A DNA stretch of 64,000 nt from Flavobacteriales bacterium UBA1494 (GTDB lineage Bacteria; Bacteroidota; Bacteroidia; Flavobacteriales_E; Vicingaceae): contig CAJJAT010000012.1 of the NCBI GenBank assembly GCA_905182175.1, positions 1-64,000 of the forward strand, read 5' to 3'. Below are positions 19,392-29,041 of this stretch, in pieces (position 1 is the stretch's first letter; every line of letters begins with the position of its first letter). The notes beneath the pieces are model-generated. The model was not told the DNA's origin, ran no database searches, and saw nothing but the letters and a program-made list of their open reading frames with translations. The translations under genes were made by a program, and so were the position numbers.

Positions 19392-20798
19392 TTATGCTTC
19401 TACCTGAACAGCTTCAGCTACCTTTTTTAAATTGGGATTTTTTGCAGCAAATTCTTCCATTACCTTAAAGAAGTTTAAAATGTCAACTTTCTCATTGTTT
19501 GCATTAATGGTTACTAATCGGACAAAAACTTGGCCTTTAAATGCTCCAAAACCTACTACAGTAATTTTATTTTCATACAATGCGGTGCACAGCGCAGTAG
19601 GGTCTATGTTTTTGTAATTAAAACAGATAGAGATTGACTCATCAAAGCTATATAAGGTGTAGTCCGGATTACTTCTAATGTAATCCAATGCTACATTAGC
19701 CAAATCAAATTGTTGGTCTACTATTTGTTCTAAGCCTTTCGTTCCAACAGATTTCCAAAGCGTCCAAAATTTCAACGCATCGTTTCTTCTTCCGCATTGA
19801 AAGGACGTTTTACCTAAATTAAAATCATCCCCATCCGTTTGGTAAAGGTAATCTGCGTCATTGCTAAAAGAATCGTGCAAATGTTTTTTGTCGTTTACTA
19901 AAATAATAGAGCATGTTAACGGTGTTCCGAGCATTTTATGAGCATTGTAACTGAACGAGTCAGATCGTTCTAATCCATCAACTAGGTGTTTGTATTTTTC
20001 GCTAAAAATAACACTTCCACAGTACGCTCCATCCACATGTAGCCAAATTCCATACTTTTCAGTAATGTCTGCAATCTCATTTATTGGATCAAACGCTCCT
20101 AACACAGTTGTACCGGCTGTAGAATTTACATAGGTAGGAACAAGTCCATCTTCTATGTCTTTTTTTACTTGTTCTTCCAACGCTGATGGAATCATTCGAC
20201 CAACAGAATCCGATTTAATATATCGAATGTTATCCCTACCTATTCCGGCAAAACTTGCATTCTTATCGTTCGAATAATGAGATTCCTTGGAAGTGTAAAT
20301 GATCAATGGCTTCGACATGCCTTTTGTTCTTGCATGTGAATCTTTTGCATCTCGTCCCATTACCAAAGCCATGTAATTACTCATGGAACCTCCTGTGGGA
20401 AAGGTCCCGTTGCTCTTGGAGCCGTACCCAATTATGTTGCAAGATTGTCTTATAATTTCTTGTTCAATACCCACTTGAGGACCAGCGACTTTATAGGTAT
20501 ACATACTGTTATTTAAAACAACAGCCAATAGATCCCCTAACACAGCTTTGCTTTGTCTGCCACCAAATAATTGGTTAAAAAATAAATTTGTTGCCGTTTT
20601 GGGAGTTGAGACAATTACGTCTTTCAGCACTGCTTTAAACTCCTCATCAACCATTGCGGTTTCATTCAACGAAAGATCTATTGCATCGTATAATTTATCC
20701 GCTTGGATTCGATCCGCTACCGGATGCTGCTCCTCTTCATTGATTAAAACTTCAACTAGTTCATTAAATAGAACTAAATCACTACTAATATCAGACAT
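19392..20798 (-). CDS. PLP-dependent decarboxylase, predicted cysteine sulfinate decarboxylase
   Basis: A 468-residue group II decarboxylase (glutamate/cysteine sulfinate/aromatic amino acid family). Lys288 in SFSYNAHKMLGTPL binds PLP. His173 in SKESHYSND stacks on the cofactor and Asp256 in HVDGAYCGS contacts the pyridine nitrogen. FPTGGSMSNYMAL is the phosphate-binding region. The gene starts 11 bp after the cysteine dioxygenase stop on the same strand. From that context I infer the substrate is cysteine sulfinate, giving hypotaurine; glutamate, aspartate or diaminobutyrate cannot be excluded by sequence alone. Confidence 0.85.
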   Translation of the reverse strand: MSDISSDLVLFNELVEVLINEEEQHPVADRIQADKLYDAIDLSLNETAMVDEEFKAVLKDVIVSTPKTATNLFFNQLFGGRQSKAVLGDLLAVVLNNSMYTYKVAGPQVGIEQEIIRQSCNIIGYGSKSNGTFPTGGSMSNYMALVMGRDAKDSHARTKGMSKPLIIYTSKESHYSNDKNASFAGIGRDNIRYIKSDSVGRMIPSALEEQVKKDIEDGLVPTYVNSTAGTTVLGAFDPINEIADITEKYGIWLHVDGAYCGSVIFSEKYKHLVDGLERSDSFSYNAHKMLGTPLTCSIILVNDKKHLHDSFSNDADYLYQTDGDDFNLGKTSFQCGRRNDALKFWTLWKSVGTKGLEQIVDQQFDLANVALDYIRSNPDYTLYSFDESISICFNYKNIDPTALCTALYENKITVVGFGAFKGQVFVRLVTINANNEKVDILNFFKVMEEFAAKNPNLKKVAEAVQVEA

Positions 20799-20809
20799 GT
20801 ATTTTTTTA

Positions 20810-21361
20810 TTATATTTTTTCCTCAATTTCCATACAGGTATCGTAAGACATTTCTTTTCGCACAAATGTTCTTGTATTCTCATCAAATAAATGACAATTT
20901 CGAATTGGTTTTGCGTATAAATGTAGCGATATTGTTCTCCCAGCACTTATATTTTCTAACCGGTGACAGCCCATAAAGTCTATCATATAAGATGTATCTC
21001 CTGTTTTAGAAATAATTGATTTAACAGACTTTAGTTCTCCGTCTTTATCTACTTGGTAAATTGTTTCTTTAAATCCACCTTGAATCACTTTAACCCAACA
21101 TTCTTCGCCACCATGGTCGTGAATAGGAGTTTTCTGACCTTTCTCCCAACAGAGTAAAATCAATTCAAACTCTTCGTTTTCAGCAATACAATTTCTAGTG
21201 TAGCATTTACTACGCCAAGACATATATCGTTCAAAAACAGTACTTGATAAATTAATGGATTCGATTATGTTCGCAAACTCCGTCCTCTCCCCCTCTGAAA
21301 GGGCTGCAACTAATTCCTTTGGAGATTGAATTATTGTTTGATTTTGTTCGGTAGGATTCAA
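20810..21361 (-). CDS. Cysteine dioxygenase type I, with Cys-Tyr cofactor residues
   Basis: A 183-residue cupin. The iron ligands are His81 and His83 (PIHDHGGEEC) and His133 (MGCHRLENIS). Arg56 (TRN) matches the substrate-carboxylate Arg60 of the mammalian enzyme. Cys88 lies five residues after the second His and Tyr149 is in SLHLYAKPI; these match the Cys93-Tyr157 pair that forms the thioether cofactor in animals. It oxidises L-cysteine to cysteine sulfinate with oxygen. It is first in a two-gene operon with the decarboxylase. A -7 box (TACATTTG, 21468-21461) lies upstream. Confidence 0.92.
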   Translation of the reverse strand: MNPTEQNQTIIQSPKELVAALSEGERTEFANIIESINLSSTVFERYMSWRSKCYTRNCIAENEEFELILLCWEKGQKTPIHDHGGEECWVKVIQGGFKETIYQVDKDGELKSVKSIISKTGDTSYMIDFMGCHRLENISAGRTISLHLYAKPIRNCHLFDENTRTFVRKEMSYDTCMEIEEKI

Positions 21362-21460
21362 AATGGATTTTTTTTTCTGTTCATTAAATGCACAGACCCA
21401 AGGTTACTCCCCAAATCCAGCTTATTAATCTGACAACAACTGCCAAAATAATTAACAGCA

Positions 21461-21468
21461 CAAATGTA
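21461..21468 (-). promoter_or_regulatory. Candidate -7 promoter element for the cysteine dioxygenase operon
   Basis: TACATTTG on the minus strand fits TAnnTTTG and lies 100 bp upstream of the dioxygenase ATG. No convincing -33 element is visible at the expected distance. Confidence 0.45.
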
Positions 21469-21637
21469 TTAATTTACCTGTTCTTTAAATTCCTTATCAA
21501 GCAGTTACAAAATACTTTTTTTAGTTTATTTCAATTTTTTTTATCATTTTGCAGTCCGTAAGAAATTTACTTCACCCTAATATTTTTAAGGTCGTGATAC
21601 TTGCGTCAATTTCAAACCAATCAAAATTTAATTAAAG

Positions 21638-23170
21638 ATGATAGATCAAAATTTTATAATCAAAATTGCTGTATTAGCAGGATACGTTGGTATTCTATTC
21701 CTCATTGGAATTCTTGCTTCACGCAGAATTAAGGGCATGAGCGACTATTATGTCGGAGGAAAAAACATGGGATTCTGGGCAGTTGCTTTTTCAGCTAGAG
21801 CAACAGGAGAATCAGGCTGGCTATTAATTGGACTTACAGGAATGGGCGCTATGGCTGGGTTTTCCGGCTACTGGGTTGTGGTAGGTGAATTGCTCGGGGT
21901 CATTGTTTCGTGGCAATTCATGGCGAAACGATTCAAAAAGCGATCTGACAGTTACGGCTCCATTACCATTCCGGATTATCTTACAAGTCATTTTAAATCT
22001 GCCACGAACACCTTACGCATTACGGCAGCTTCCATACTTGTTATCTTTATTGTCATTTATGTTGCTTCTCAAATTGATGTTACCGGCGTTGCTTTTGAGT
22101 CTATGCTAGGAATTGACTACCGACTAGGAGCATTAATTGGATTTTTTATTGTATTGTCTTACATTTTTGTAGGCGGTTTTGTTGCTGCTGTATGGTCTGA
22201 TTTATTTCAGGGTTTTTTAATGTTTTTAGGCCTTGTTTTGTTGCCTATTGTTGTTTGGTTCTCAATGGATCATGGAGCTGGAATTACAGCGGGATTAAAT
22301 GCGATTGACCCTACACTAACACAAGTTATGGGAAGAAGCTCTGACCCATGGATGAACTTGTTTACAATCTTGGGATTTTCCATGATTGGACTTGGCTTTT
22401 TAGGCTCACCACAAGTGTATGTTCGATTTATGTCCATTAAAAATGAGAATGAAATTAACAAGGGAAAGTGGGTTGCTGCTTTCTTTACCCTATTAACGGA
22501 TGCCGCTGCAGTAACTATTGGAATACTTGCCCGAATCTACTTCACGAAGAATGGAGATGATCCTGAAGCTATTTTAGGGAACAATGGCGAAAATGTATTA
22601 AGCATGATTACCGAGAGCTTCTTACCTACTCTATTGGTTGCAATTTTTATTGCCATCGTTTTGTCTGCAATTATGTCGACCATTGATTCACTTTTAATAT
22701 TAGCCTCCAGTGCCATTACGCGAGATTTTTACCAAAAAATATTTCGTCCAAGTATAAAAGACCAAGACCTTACTAAAATTTCCAGAATTTCTACCATTAT
22801 AATGGCCTTTACCGCGCTGATAATTGCAATGATTATGAACTATGTATCTCCCGACAGGCAGATTTTTTGGGTCATTATTTTTGGTTGGTCCGGCATTGCA
22901 GCAACATTTTGTCCAGTCATTATTCTCTCCCTTTTTTGGAAAGGCTATTCTGAAAGGGGCGCTATCGCTTCCATGGTTGCGGGATTTATATCGGTTATCC
23001 TGTTCAATTTTGTATTTAAAGAAATGGCCGACGTTGGAACGTATTTTATTGCGCTCGATGTTCTCGCTCCATCCTTTGCGGTAGCGATGCTTGTTGGCTT
23101 TTTGGTTTCAAAAATATATCCACCAAGAGTCGAAGCCGTAAAAATGATTGAAGAAATTGATGCGCAATAA
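21638..23170 (+). CDS. Sodium/solute symporter (SSS family, PutP-like)
   Basis: A 510-residue protein with about 13 membrane helices. The N-terminus (GILASRRIKGMSDYYVGGKN, then ARATGESGWLLIGLTGMGAM) is the typical SSS start with sodium-site residues in the first core helix, and SAIMSTIDSLLILASSAITRD is the conserved helix-8 signature. The closest named type is the proline symporter PutP; the true substrate is uncertain. It is divergent from the cysteine dioxygenase operon, so an osmolyte or amino-acid role is attractive but unproven. A decayed copy of its last 35 codons occurs at 25090-25194. Confidence 0.88.
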   Translation: MIDQNFIIKIAVLAGYVGILFLIGILASRRIKGMSDYYVGGKNMGFWAVAFSARATGESGWLLIGLTGMGAMAGFSGYWVVVGELLGVIVSWQFMAKRFKKRSDSYGSITIPDYLTSHFKSATNTLRITAASILVIFIVIYVASQIDVTGVAFESMLGIDYRLGALIGFFIVLSYIFVGGFVAAVWSDLFQGFLMFLGLVLLPIVVWFSMDHGAGITAGLNAIDPTLTQVMGRSSDPWMNLFTILGFSMIGLGFLGSPQVYVRFMSIKNENEINKGKWVAAFFTLLTDAAAVTIGILARIYFTKNGDDPEAILGNNGENVLSMITESFLPTLLVAIFIAIVLSAIMSTIDSLLILASSAITRDFYQKIFRPSIKDQDLTKISRISTIIMAFTALIIAMIMNYVSPDRQIFWVIIFGWSGIAATFCPVIILSLFWKGYSERGAIASMVAGFISVILFNFVFKEMADVGTYFIALDVLAPSFAVAMLVGFLVSKIYPPRVEAVKMIEEIDAQ

Positions 23171-23341
23171 CGCATGGTTGCTTTTGCTTTTTAAACTCAA
23201 TTGAATTAAACAGACGTTAAAATTATTTTTAGGCACCCTAACGTTTCACATAGTGCGCTGTTCTTGTAATTTTAAGGTATTCTAAAAACCCTTTTATTTA
23301 CAAGCGCATCCGTCCCGTGGTTTAATGTACAAAATTCAAAA

Positions 23342-24583
23342 ATGAAAAAAACGTTCCTGCTCCTTACTTCCTTGTTCCTTTGGTTCAACTTTACTGCTCA
23401 AAACAAATTAGAGTATTTAGCCGCAAACCGAACGGATCTAACATCGTCAGATTATTTATTTCCACAATCTGACTTTACTCTTGTTGGTTTTGGATCCCTA
23501 CACGGCAGTGCCAAAACTTATGATGCAGAGTTAAATGTAATTAAGGCGCTTAAAAAACAAGGCTTGTTTGAATATTATATTGTTGAAACCAATTATAGCC
23601 AAGCTTTTTACTTTCAAGAATACTTGAACAAGGGCGATGATGAATTATTAAAACAACTCACCCTTAGCTTTCAAACAATGGTTTCTCAAGAAGGAACAAT
23701 AGAAACCTATGCACATTGGAAAAACCTCAGAGCGTTGCACTTGAAGTACCCAAACAACCCAATTAAAGTAGTGGGTTGTGATGTGGTCAATGAATATCGG
23801 TTTCCAATTAAACGCCTGTTGGCATTAACTTCCGATGATACGACTTGGGCGCAAAGAGAAATATTAAAGCAAGTACTAAACGATGAAAACGCAGATTTTT
23901 CATTTTGGAATCAAGACATACAGCAAAAGGTAAAATCGTTTGTACTTGACTACCGCTCCAATAAAAGTAACTATGAAACGTCTATACTCGACCTTGAAAT
24001 ATTTGATCATATAATAACAGGCATTGGACACAACTTTGAGAAGAAAAGAGAGCGGGAAAAAATAATTTTCGATAATTACATGGTTTTACATGCAAAGCTC
24101 GACTTAGCGAATAAAAACCAGTTTGCTAAATACGGTTACTTTCACGTGCAAAAAAACAGAGAAGGTAATTATCCCTCCTTTTTTACGCGATTAATAGAGA
24201 ATAAGGTTTACGATAGAGATAAAGTAATCACTATTATGGGCTATCTTACTAAAAGCAAAGTGTTGTGGGATAAAGTATATGACAAAAACGGAGCGTATAA
24301 ATCCTTCACTACTAGAGCTGGCTTTGGAGTGTCAGATTGTTGGAGAGAGTCCTTTAAAGGCATAAAAAACCTAAAACTACAACGTATTTCCGACCAAACA
24401 ATTTATCGGTTAAACGGGTCAACTTCCCCGTACAATAACGGTACAGATTTAGTTGAACTAAACGTCTTCCTGAAAGACTACAATACAACAAAATTGAAAC
24501 AAAAAAACACCCTACAATTTATAGATTACGCTATACTAATTAGCAGCTCCAACCCTCAACTGCCGCTGGAGGAAATGAAATAA
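23342..24583 (+). CDS. Secreted erythromycin-esterase-like protein
   Basis: A 413-residue protein with a cleavable signal peptide (MKKTFLLLTSLFLWFNFTAQ). The body looks like a divergent member of the erythromycin esterase/ChaN-type fold: VGFGSLHGSAKTYDAELNV with the family His/Glu region, FEYYIVETNYSQAFYFQEYL with an acidic residue, a YAHWKNLRALHLKYP helix and IKVVGCDVVNEY. The function of such proteins in Bacteroidota is unknown; resistance should not be assumed. It stands alone after the symporter gene. Confidence 0.6.
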   Translation: MKKTFLLLTSLFLWFNFTAQNKLEYLAANRTDLTSSDYLFPQSDFTLVGFGSLHGSAKTYDAELNVIKALKKQGLFEYYIVETNYSQAFYFQEYLNKGDDELLKQLTLSFQTMVSQEGTIETYAHWKNLRALHLKYPNNPIKVVGCDVVNEYRFPIKRLLALTSDDTTWAQREILKQVLNDENADFSFWNQDIQQKVKSFVLDYRSNKSNYETSILDLEIFDHIITGIGHNFEKKREREKIIFDNYMVLHAKLDLANKNQFAKYGYFHVQKNREGNYPSFFTRLIENKVYDRDKVITIMGYLTKSKVLWDKVYDKNGAYKSFTTRAGFGVSDCWRESFKGIKNLKLQRISDQTIYRLNGSTSPYNNGTDLVELNVFLKDYNTTKLKQKNTLQFIDYAILISSSNPQLPLEEMK

Positions 24584-25017
24584 CCACCAGTTCATCATAA
24601 TTTTAATTCGTTACAAACAGCAAGTTACGCAAGGATTAAAAGCCGTTTTATCCTTTAGTTTTATCACGTTCTTACGTTTGCACTGGTTTTTCACTGCTTT
24701 CTTAATTACTTCAATTATAAACTACGCATAGCTTGACAGGTGGGTATTCTGTGTTGCTAGTTTGTGGGGCCTGCATTGCACCACCGCTTTATGCCTTTAA
24801 TATTCGCTCGATCATTTAAAAATAGTAGGAAGAAAAAGACTCAGTGTTTCGCTAGTAGCAGGATTTAAAACAAATTGACAGTTCCATCTTGTATTCTACA
24901 AAATGGGCTGATGTTACACCAATTAAATTTTTTATTACTGCATAATCTTGCAAAATCAATAATTTTATAATGTAAAATTGGTAAAAGCCGAATACTTAGA
25001 TAACGAGCAAACAAGAG

Positions 25018-25048
25018 TTTATGCTGAGCGCAGTCGAAGTAGAGTGTG
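25018..25048. repeat. Dispersed repeat copy (GCTGAGCGCAGTCGAAGT)
   Basis: ATGCTGAGCGCAGTCGAAGT with flanking bases matches the unit seen inside the anti-sigma gene (ACTGAGCGATAGTCGAAGTG) at most positions. Confidence 0.55.
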
Positions 25049-25089
25049 CGTCATTAGATGACTATATCGTTATTAGCTAGTATTCTGCG

Positions 25090-25194
25090 GCACTAGTTGC
25101 TCTAATAATTCTAATCCGGGCTTTGGCCGTTGCCGTGCTTGTTCGTTTTTTCGTTTCAAAACTTTATCCACCAAGAGCTGAGGCAGTAAAGTGA
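25090..25194 (+). pseudogene. Relic of the 3' end of an SSS symporter
   Basis: Thirty-four codons read ALVALIILIRALAVAVLVRF and FVSKLYPPRAEAVK, then TGA. They align without gaps to the C-terminus of the symporter at 21638-23170 (LVGFLVSKIYPPRVEAVK). DNA identity is high over the last 60 bases. No upstream part is found, so this is the remnant of a second, deleted symporter or of a partial duplication. Confidence 0.8.
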
Positions 25195-25314
25195 TGAGAG
25201 ATGGGTGGTTAATACTATGTAAAAAGAGCAAATCTTAAACATCGACTTTAATCCTGATTTTAGAGGTAGAAATTTGTTTAAATTCGGTTGCACTTATTAG
25301 ACCATGTTCTTAAA

Positions 25315-27537
25315 ATGAGATTTTTAATTGTTATCCATATTCTTTTAGTTCAATTCTCCTTGACCGCGCAGAATTACAATGGTTGTGCTCAAAACAGTCC
25401 CATTCATGTTCTTGTTTTAGGGAGTTCTACCGCAGCCGGCACGGGACCAAGTTCGTCAGACAGTGCTTGGGTGAACCGTTACCGCAGACACTTGCAGGCT
25501 TTAAATCCTCAGAATGTAGTTACTAATTTAGGGGTTGGCGGCACTACAACTTACAATATAATGCCCGATTGGTTTTCTGCAACTAATCGACCTTCAAGGA
25601 ATACCACAAAAAACATTTCTGAAGCAATTAGGTTAGGCGCAGATGCAGTAATCATTAACATGCCTTCCAATGATGCTTCAAGCGGCATTAGGGCAACGGA
25701 ACAACTTAGAAATTTCAGAACAATTAAAAATTTAGCGGATAGTTTTAACCTTCTATTGTGGGTGTGTACAACTCAACCTAAAAACTTTAATAGTGCCACT
25801 AAAAAACAAATTAAAATAGATGTAAAAGACTCTATTATATTGCAATATGGAAATTATGCCATTGATTTTTGGAATGGAATAGCAGATAGCACAAACGGCA
25901 TAAAGAGCATTTACGATTCCGGAGATGGAACGCACTTGAATGATTTGGCGCATCGAGAATTAAACGAAAGGGTCAATAATGAATTCCTTCCAAATCAGCT
26001 CTCAGACACCCTTAATTACCCTGATTTTACCATTCGTTTAGAGACTAAAATTAATTTATGCGGAGACAGTGCGGAAAAAGTCTCTGCTATTGTTTCCAAT
26101 TTAGGACCCACCTTCCTGTCTGCTGTTTCCGTCAATTTTGAAATTGTCACAGGCCAACAAAGCACAGCCACTGCGCTTTTGCTACAAGGCGGAATAAATG
26201 GCTGCGAGTCGGATACTGTTCTGTTTAACCTTAACAGTTTTATCGGCGGAAATTATAGTGTAAGAGCGTACTTGGATGCAATTGATACGATCTCAACAAA
26301 TGACACGACCAACTTTGTGAACTTAATACGAGTGGGTCATCCAACACTAGCAGCTTCCGACGTTTATTACTGTCCGAATGATAGCGCATTGCTGAGCGCG
26401 GTAGCTGGAAATGGCACAATTGTTTGGTATGATTCTGCAGCTAGCCTATCCTCTATTCACATTGGGTCAACTTACTCAATTTTACCAATTGCTCGGCAAA
26501 CAGACCTTTTTGTAGAGGCAGTCCGTGGGCCATTGCATTTTAAGAAAACATTGAATCTTTCAAGAAATGCAAACGTAAATTGGAACGGGTTTATGTTTTA
26601 TATCATTGCGAATGACACAATTACCTTAGATATTTTAGCTCTTCCAGTCAATTCAATGGGCAACCAGAAAATCATTGCATATTACCGCTATGGGAGTCAT
26701 AAAAGGGTTGAAAATACCATGTTAAAATGGACGTATTGGGGAATTGATAGCAGCACAATAACTACTGCTGGAGAATTTGCTAATTTAAACTACAGCGACT
26801 TGCAACTAGCACCTAACGATACCTTTGCAGTCTATCTCCACTTGCAAAATTCAAACGCTACGCTCTCTTATCAAAGTGCCTCATCTGCAACAGCAAGCTC
26901 TGATTTAAAACTTACTGTTCCAAGTGGTTCGGGAATTTCAAATACTTTTGGCACTATTTATTATCCTCGAAATTTTGGAGGAATAATCAACTACCATCAT
27001 GGTTTTAATCCGCAAGGCGATTGTCAGTCGCCACGAGAGAAGGTTTTCTTGACTGAAAGCCAACCGTACTTGAAGTTGGGAAAGGATACTATAATTTATG
27101 GAAATGATAGTCTCCTTTTAAACCAAAATGGGTTCTCCAATCACGTGTGGAGCAATGGCGATTCAACTGCTCAACTAACGGTAAGTAACTCTACCTTTGG
27201 ATTGGGCAACCATCGCGTTATCCTAGAAGCTATGGATTCTTTAGGTTGCCTAAACCGAGACACTATTCGTATTGTTATCCCGCTAGCAGTCGGTTTAAAC
27301 AAGAATCACGTAACATCCATTGGAGTTTCGCCTAACCCATCAACTGGAATAATTAAACTAAGTGGGTTGAAAAACACAACGGCAGGCATTGAAGTATTCT
27401 CGATACGTGGCAAATCAGTTTATAGAAAAAATACAGTAAGAGAATACCTTAACTTGAATCACTTGCCGAAGGGGTTTTACCATCTTGTAGTTAAACAAGG
27501 CGAATTGAGGAAAGTCAAAAAAATTATATTGAATTGA
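25315..27537 (+). CDS. Secreted SGNH/GDSL hydrolase-domain protein with T9SS sorting domain
   Basis: A 740-residue protein from the ATG at 25315; an in-frame TTG 27 bp upstream would spoil the signal peptide MRFLIVIHILLVQFSLTAQN. Residues 28-230 are an SGNH hydrolase: block I HVLVLGSSTA with the nucleophile Ser, block II Gly in NLGVGGTT, block III Asn in INMPSND and block V GDGTHLND with the catalytic Asp/His. Immunoglobulin-like and cell-surface segments follow. The last 75 residues (VSPNPSTGIIKLSG, ending KKIILN) form a type A T9SS C-terminal domain. It is probably a surface or secreted esterase/deacetylase acting on polysaccharide or lipid. Confidence 0.87.
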   Translation: MRFLIVIHILLVQFSLTAQNYNGCAQNSPIHVLVLGSSTAAGTGPSSSDSAWVNRYRRHLQALNPQNVVTNLGVGGTTTYNIMPDWFSATNRPSRNTTKNISEAIRLGADAVIINMPSNDASSGIRATEQLRNFRTIKNLADSFNLLLWVCTTQPKNFNSATKKQIKIDVKDSIILQYGNYAIDFWNGIADSTNGIKSIYDSGDGTHLNDLAHRELNERVNNEFLPNQLSDTLNYPDFTIRLETKINLCGDSAEKVSAIVSNLGPTFLSAVSVNFEIVTGQQSTATALLLQGGINGCESDTVLFNLNSFIGGNYSVRAYLDAIDTISTNDTTNFVNLIRVGHPTLAASDVYYCPNDSALLSAVAGNGTIVWYDSAASLSSIHIGSTYSILPIARQTDLFVEAVRGPLHFKKTLNLSRNANVNWNGFMFYIIANDTITLDILALPVNSMGNQKIIAYYRYGSHKRVENTMLKWTYWGIDSSTITTAGEFANLNYSDLQLAPNDTFAVYLHLQNSNATLSYQSASSATASSDLKLTVPSGSGISNTFGTIYYPRNFGGIINYHHGFNPQGDCQSPREKVFLTESQPYLKLGKDTIIYGNDSLLLNQNGFSNHVWSNGDSTAQLTVSNSTFGLGNHRVILEAMDSLGCLNRDTIRIVIPLAVGLNKNHVTSIGVSPNPSTGIIKLSGLKNTTAGIEVFSIRGKSVYRKNTVREYLNLNHLPKGFYHLVVKQGELRKVKKIILN

Positions 27538-27636
27538 AAAGATAGAATATGCTTTTTCAATTTTATTGTGATCTAGCTTAAAAATATCAATTTATATACC
27601 ACAAAACGATTGAAAATAGAGCCCAAACTACAAGCA

Positions 27637-28176
27637 ATGAACTACTCCTTAGAAGGACAAGAAACGAAACGGTTAACATTCAGGTTACTCGCAGAGAGCG
27701 ACTTTGAAAGGTGGATGACTTTATTTCTAGACAAAAGCGTTGCGCTCTATTTGGGCATGGACATCACCTTATCAGCAAAAGAACTTTGTCGGTTGTGGTT
27801 TGATAAAATATTTTACAGGTACGACAATAACTTAGGGGTTATGAATGCGCTTGTTGACAAAAGAAGCAATCTACTAATTGGTCAATGTGGACTCCTGGTG
27901 CAAAGCATAGAAAACGAAGGACGATTGGAAATAGGTTATTCCATGCTTCCTGACTACTGGAATCGAGGATTTGCAACCGAAGCGGCGCAGAAATGCAGAG
28001 ATTACGCTTTTGAAAATAGTTTGTGCGAATCTCTTATTTCAATTGTGCATGTGGACAATGTTGGTTCTAAAAAAGTAGCAGTAAATAATGGAATGAAATT
28101 CGAGAAGCACCTGAAAAACTACAAAGGAGCCCCGATGAATATTTTTAGTATAGCCAAAGAGGAATGGAACAAATAA
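27637..28176 (+). CDS. GNAT-family N-acetyltransferase (RimJ/RimL type)
   Basis: A 179-residue protein from the ATG at 27637, preferred over an in-frame TTG 27 bp upstream because MNYSLEGQETKRLTFRLL is the normal RimJ/RimL-type start. The acetyl-CoA loop is LPDYWNRGFATEAAQ, with the W-R-G-ATEA pattern typical of this branch, and HVDNVGSKKVAVNNGMKFE near the C-terminus. It acetylates an amino group, perhaps a protein N-terminus or small amine; the substrate is not predictable. Monocistronic. Confidence 0.88.
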   Translation: MNYSLEGQETKRLTFRLLAESDFERWMTLFLDKSVALYLGMDITLSAKELCRLWFDKIFYRYDNNLGVMNALVDKRSNLLIGQCGLLVQSIENEGRLEIGYSMLPDYWNRGFATEAAQKCRDYAFENSLCESLISIVHVDNVGSKKVAVNNGMKFEKHLKNYKGAPMNIFSIAKEEWNK

Positions 28177-29041
28177 AACGAGAATTCCACTGCAGAAGAA
28201 CGGTACTTTTTTAAGATCAATTGATTGTAATTCTAGACTGTTTAAAAACTATTCTGTGAAAATACCAACTGACGCTTTACCGTTAAAAGCGATAGAAATA
28301 GGGCAACGTTGATTTCAAATTATAGTAGGAAGTGTTTGAAAATAAAACATTTGTTGGTTTCATCAATCCTGCAGTTTACGTCAAAAAATGAAATAGTAAC
28401 GACATATAAAACAAACAGAAGCGTTCTTCATGATTCAACAAAAACGAATCATTCAGCAGGTCTATCATGACGCAATTCCTCATTTGCGAGGTAAGGAAGT
28501 TCAAAAATAGTTACCAGAAGTGATTACTACTAACACCTGTGCTATCAAATCAAAAGAAGCAATCTTAATGGCACTGAAAACGGTGCAATGCTTTCTAAAC
28601 AACCTTAGCATCTCTTAATTCCATGTGAATCAAATGGGGCTACAAATCCATAAAATAGACTACTCTGCTCTACCTTATCGGCAAGTGTGTACCAGGAAAA
28701 TCGAAAGGATTTAGTTGCCTTCAATTCAGATTATAAATTCTTTGCTGTTAAAGCAAACAACACAATTGGATCCTACTTTTCACACCTTCCAATGCAGTTT
28801 TTTAGCGCAATTATAAGTATACCAGCCAAACATGATAGTCATATCTTAAACTTTATTTCAACGAATTCATGCGATATTCCGAGGTATAAAAATCAATACT
28901 GTGGCAAGTAAATTAAAGCGGAAAATGGTATTTTAAAACGCTATTGGAATTAAAAAAACCTTTAAAAAATGTAAAATGGAAAAATATATTAAATAGAAAA
29001 GTATATTTAACTCTTGATTTAAGAACCATGACGTTGATAGA
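28177..29041. other. Long intergenic region, probably decayed coding DNA
   Basis: About 865 bp without a convincing gene. Coding-like fragments on the plus strand occur in broken frames, for example around 28430-28510 (MIQQKRIIQQVYHDAIPHLR, then a stop soon after) and 28690-28910. None is recognisable. Confidence 0.45.

Larger units (their letters stand above)
24584..25314. other. Non-coding stretch with a symporter relic and a dispersed repeat
   Basis: About 730 bp without an intact gene. It contains the relic of a symporter 3' end (25090-25194) and a copy of the dispersed repeat GAGCGCAGTCGAAGTAGAG at about 25026. The rest is AT-rich with nothing recognisable. Confidence 0.6.
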
